NCBI GenBank assembly: GCA_030568195.1
Contig: JAJLTO010000001.1
Location: 1,364,001 to 1,428,000, forward strand
Reading direction: 5' to 3'
Source: Dipodascopsis uninucleata var. uninucleata
Lineage: Eukaryota > Ascomycota > Lipomycetes > Lipomycetales > Lipomycetaceae
Length of the DNA stretch: 64,000 bases
Below the pieces are notes generated by a model. It had not been told where the DNA came from, made no database searches, and saw only the letters and a list, made by a program, of their open reading frames with translations. The translations under genes were made by a program, and so were the position numbers. The stretch's first letter is position 1. Every line of letters begins with the position of its first letter. Below are positions 63,135 through 64,000 of this stretch, one piece after another.

Positions 63135-64000
63135 TCACTTCCAATTCATTGCTACTTCGAGCTTTCGAAGAGCTTGTCCTATATTTAATTCCAAAACATT
63201 GAGCTTTGAAGTCAATGCCATAAGTCCTGGGTCAAAACTCTGGACTGTAATGCGTTCGAGTGACCTAACATTATAGCCTTTATAGACATATTTGTTTAGG
63301 GGATCGCTTGGGCGGCGCCGGCTGATCAAGCCACCTAACCAACTCATCGTACTAGCTGTAGATGCAGTGGTCATCTTACTGTTAACAGAGCTGGTCGTGC
63401 TGACATTTGTATTGGTACGACGTAATTCTCCCATTGCTGGCGGTGGTGACAATGGTCGTTGCGGAGACTGCGTTTGCAGAGAAGAAATCGGACTGTTGGA
63501 AGATATTGTGCCGTTACGAGGTGTGATAGTACCAGCAGAATTTGTAATTGTTGCTATTGAGTGCGATGTGCCAGGTAGAGATCTATATACCGATGCGGTC
63601 GGCGAGTTCATACTATTTTTTCGATAGGATGTCGTCGAAGTAGCGCTGGCTGCCGAGCTAGCAGGCTGCGGAGGACCATCTAAAAATTGAAGCGTACGAA
63701 TATCGGCTATCACACCGGATTCTGATACCGTCAGATCCAGAGAAAGATTTTCTGGATATTCCTGAGCAAAAACAGAAGAATCAATTGCACTATAAGGGAA
63801 CTGGAATACTGGTGATACACTTTGTACAGAGAGATGGGCATATCGTATGTTTGAGAGAAGCTTGCGAAGTTGCTAGCATGCGTAAGTGCGTTAGTGAAAT
63901 CTCAAGATTCGTCCTATTAAACAATCACAGTAAAAAATAACTCACAGACAAAACCAATGGAGGCTCGATAAATTCCATCTCTTTGACAGTTCGTAAGCAA
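63135..64000 (-). CDS. RAV2/Rogdi-like V-ATPase assembly factor, 5' end outside window
   Basis: Rav2 (animal Rogdi) joins Rav1 and Skp1 in the RAVE complex that reassembles the vacuolar H+-ATPase. The last exon is 63872-63135. An upstream exon runs from 63946 beyond the window end; the 73-nt intron 63873-63945 is in phase. The visible protein reads TVKEMEFIEPPLVLS, then QLRKLLSNIRYAHLSVQSV and EYPENLSLDLTVSESGVIAD. These resemble Rogdi helices and its beta domain. A long Ser/Thr/Asn-rich insert follows (about 110 residues), then a conserved-looking end with a membrane-like WLGGLI segment and the helical FDPGLMALTSKLNVLELNIG. Family assignment rests on remembered fungal Rogdi sequences, so it is moderate. 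It is convergent with SPC19, with stops 113 bp apart. Confidence 0.62.

Overview
This window looks like nuclear DNA of an AT-rich, intron-rich ascomycete, most likely an early-diverging Saccharomycotina yeast (Lipomyces-, Trigonopsis- or Dipodascus-like). The genus is an inference. Short introns run from GTAAGT/GTATGT-type donors through CTAAC/CTGAC-type branch points to TAG/CAG. A respiratory complex I CX9C subunit is present, which Saccharomyces and Schizosaccharomyces lack. COP9 signalosome subunit 2 and a U2AF large subunit occur together with Std1/Mth1, Spc19 (DASH) and Mbp1. CTG appears to encode leucine: it does so at conserved leucines of the complex I subunit and of Bub2. I see no transposon, virus-like element, CRISPR array, rRNA or convincing tRNA.

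I support 27 protein genes, two of them cut by the window ends. From left to right they are: a serine-rich coiled-coil protein (3' end only); D-arabinose dehydrogenase ARA2 (-); a D-2-hydroxyacid dehydrogenase (+); copper chaperone CCS1 (+); NuA4 subunit EAF6 (-); mitotic-exit GAP BUB2 (+); U2AF large subunit (-); a CTR copper transporter (+); polarity protein RAX2 (+); lysophosphatidate acyltransferase SLC1 (-); translesion polymerase REV1 (+); PMP3 proteolipid (-); an N/Q-rich unknown (-); glutamate-cysteine ligase GSH1 (+); complex I subunit NDUFB7 (-); MBF transcription factor MBP1 (+); glucose co-repressor MTH1/STD1 (+); a PRM10-like ThrE-domain membrane protein (-); a MEP ammonium transporter (-); a SET-domain methyltransferase (+); a ketopantoate-reductase-like protein (-); CSN2 (-); lipoyl synthesis LIP2 (+); an FHA/coiled-coil/TM STRIPAK protein of the FAR9/FAR10 type (-); MGR2/ROMO1 (-); SPC19 (+); and a RAV2/Rogdi-like protein (-, 5' end outside the window).

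Many genes start or end with very short exons (11, 18, 19, 22, 23, 27 and 28 nt) that a simple ORF scan misses. I rebuilt these models by hand from splice sites, reading phase and family conservation.

The genes do not form a pathway cluster; this is ordinary euchromatin of unrelated housekeeping genes. Functional themes recur: copper handling (CCS1, CTR), redox (ARA2, GSH1), mitochondria (NDUFB7, LIP2, MGR2), nutrient sensing (MTH1/STD1, MEP), and cell cycle, spindle or polarity (BUB2, MBP1, SPC19, RAX2). The most interesting non-coding signals are an RFX-type X-box upstream of RAX2, a CACGTG / TTACGTCA / CACGTG cassette between MGR2 and SPC19, a Yap1-type TTAGTCA just upstream of GSH1, a run of hairpins at 4270-4421, and an unusually long PMP3 intron containing a perfect hairpin.
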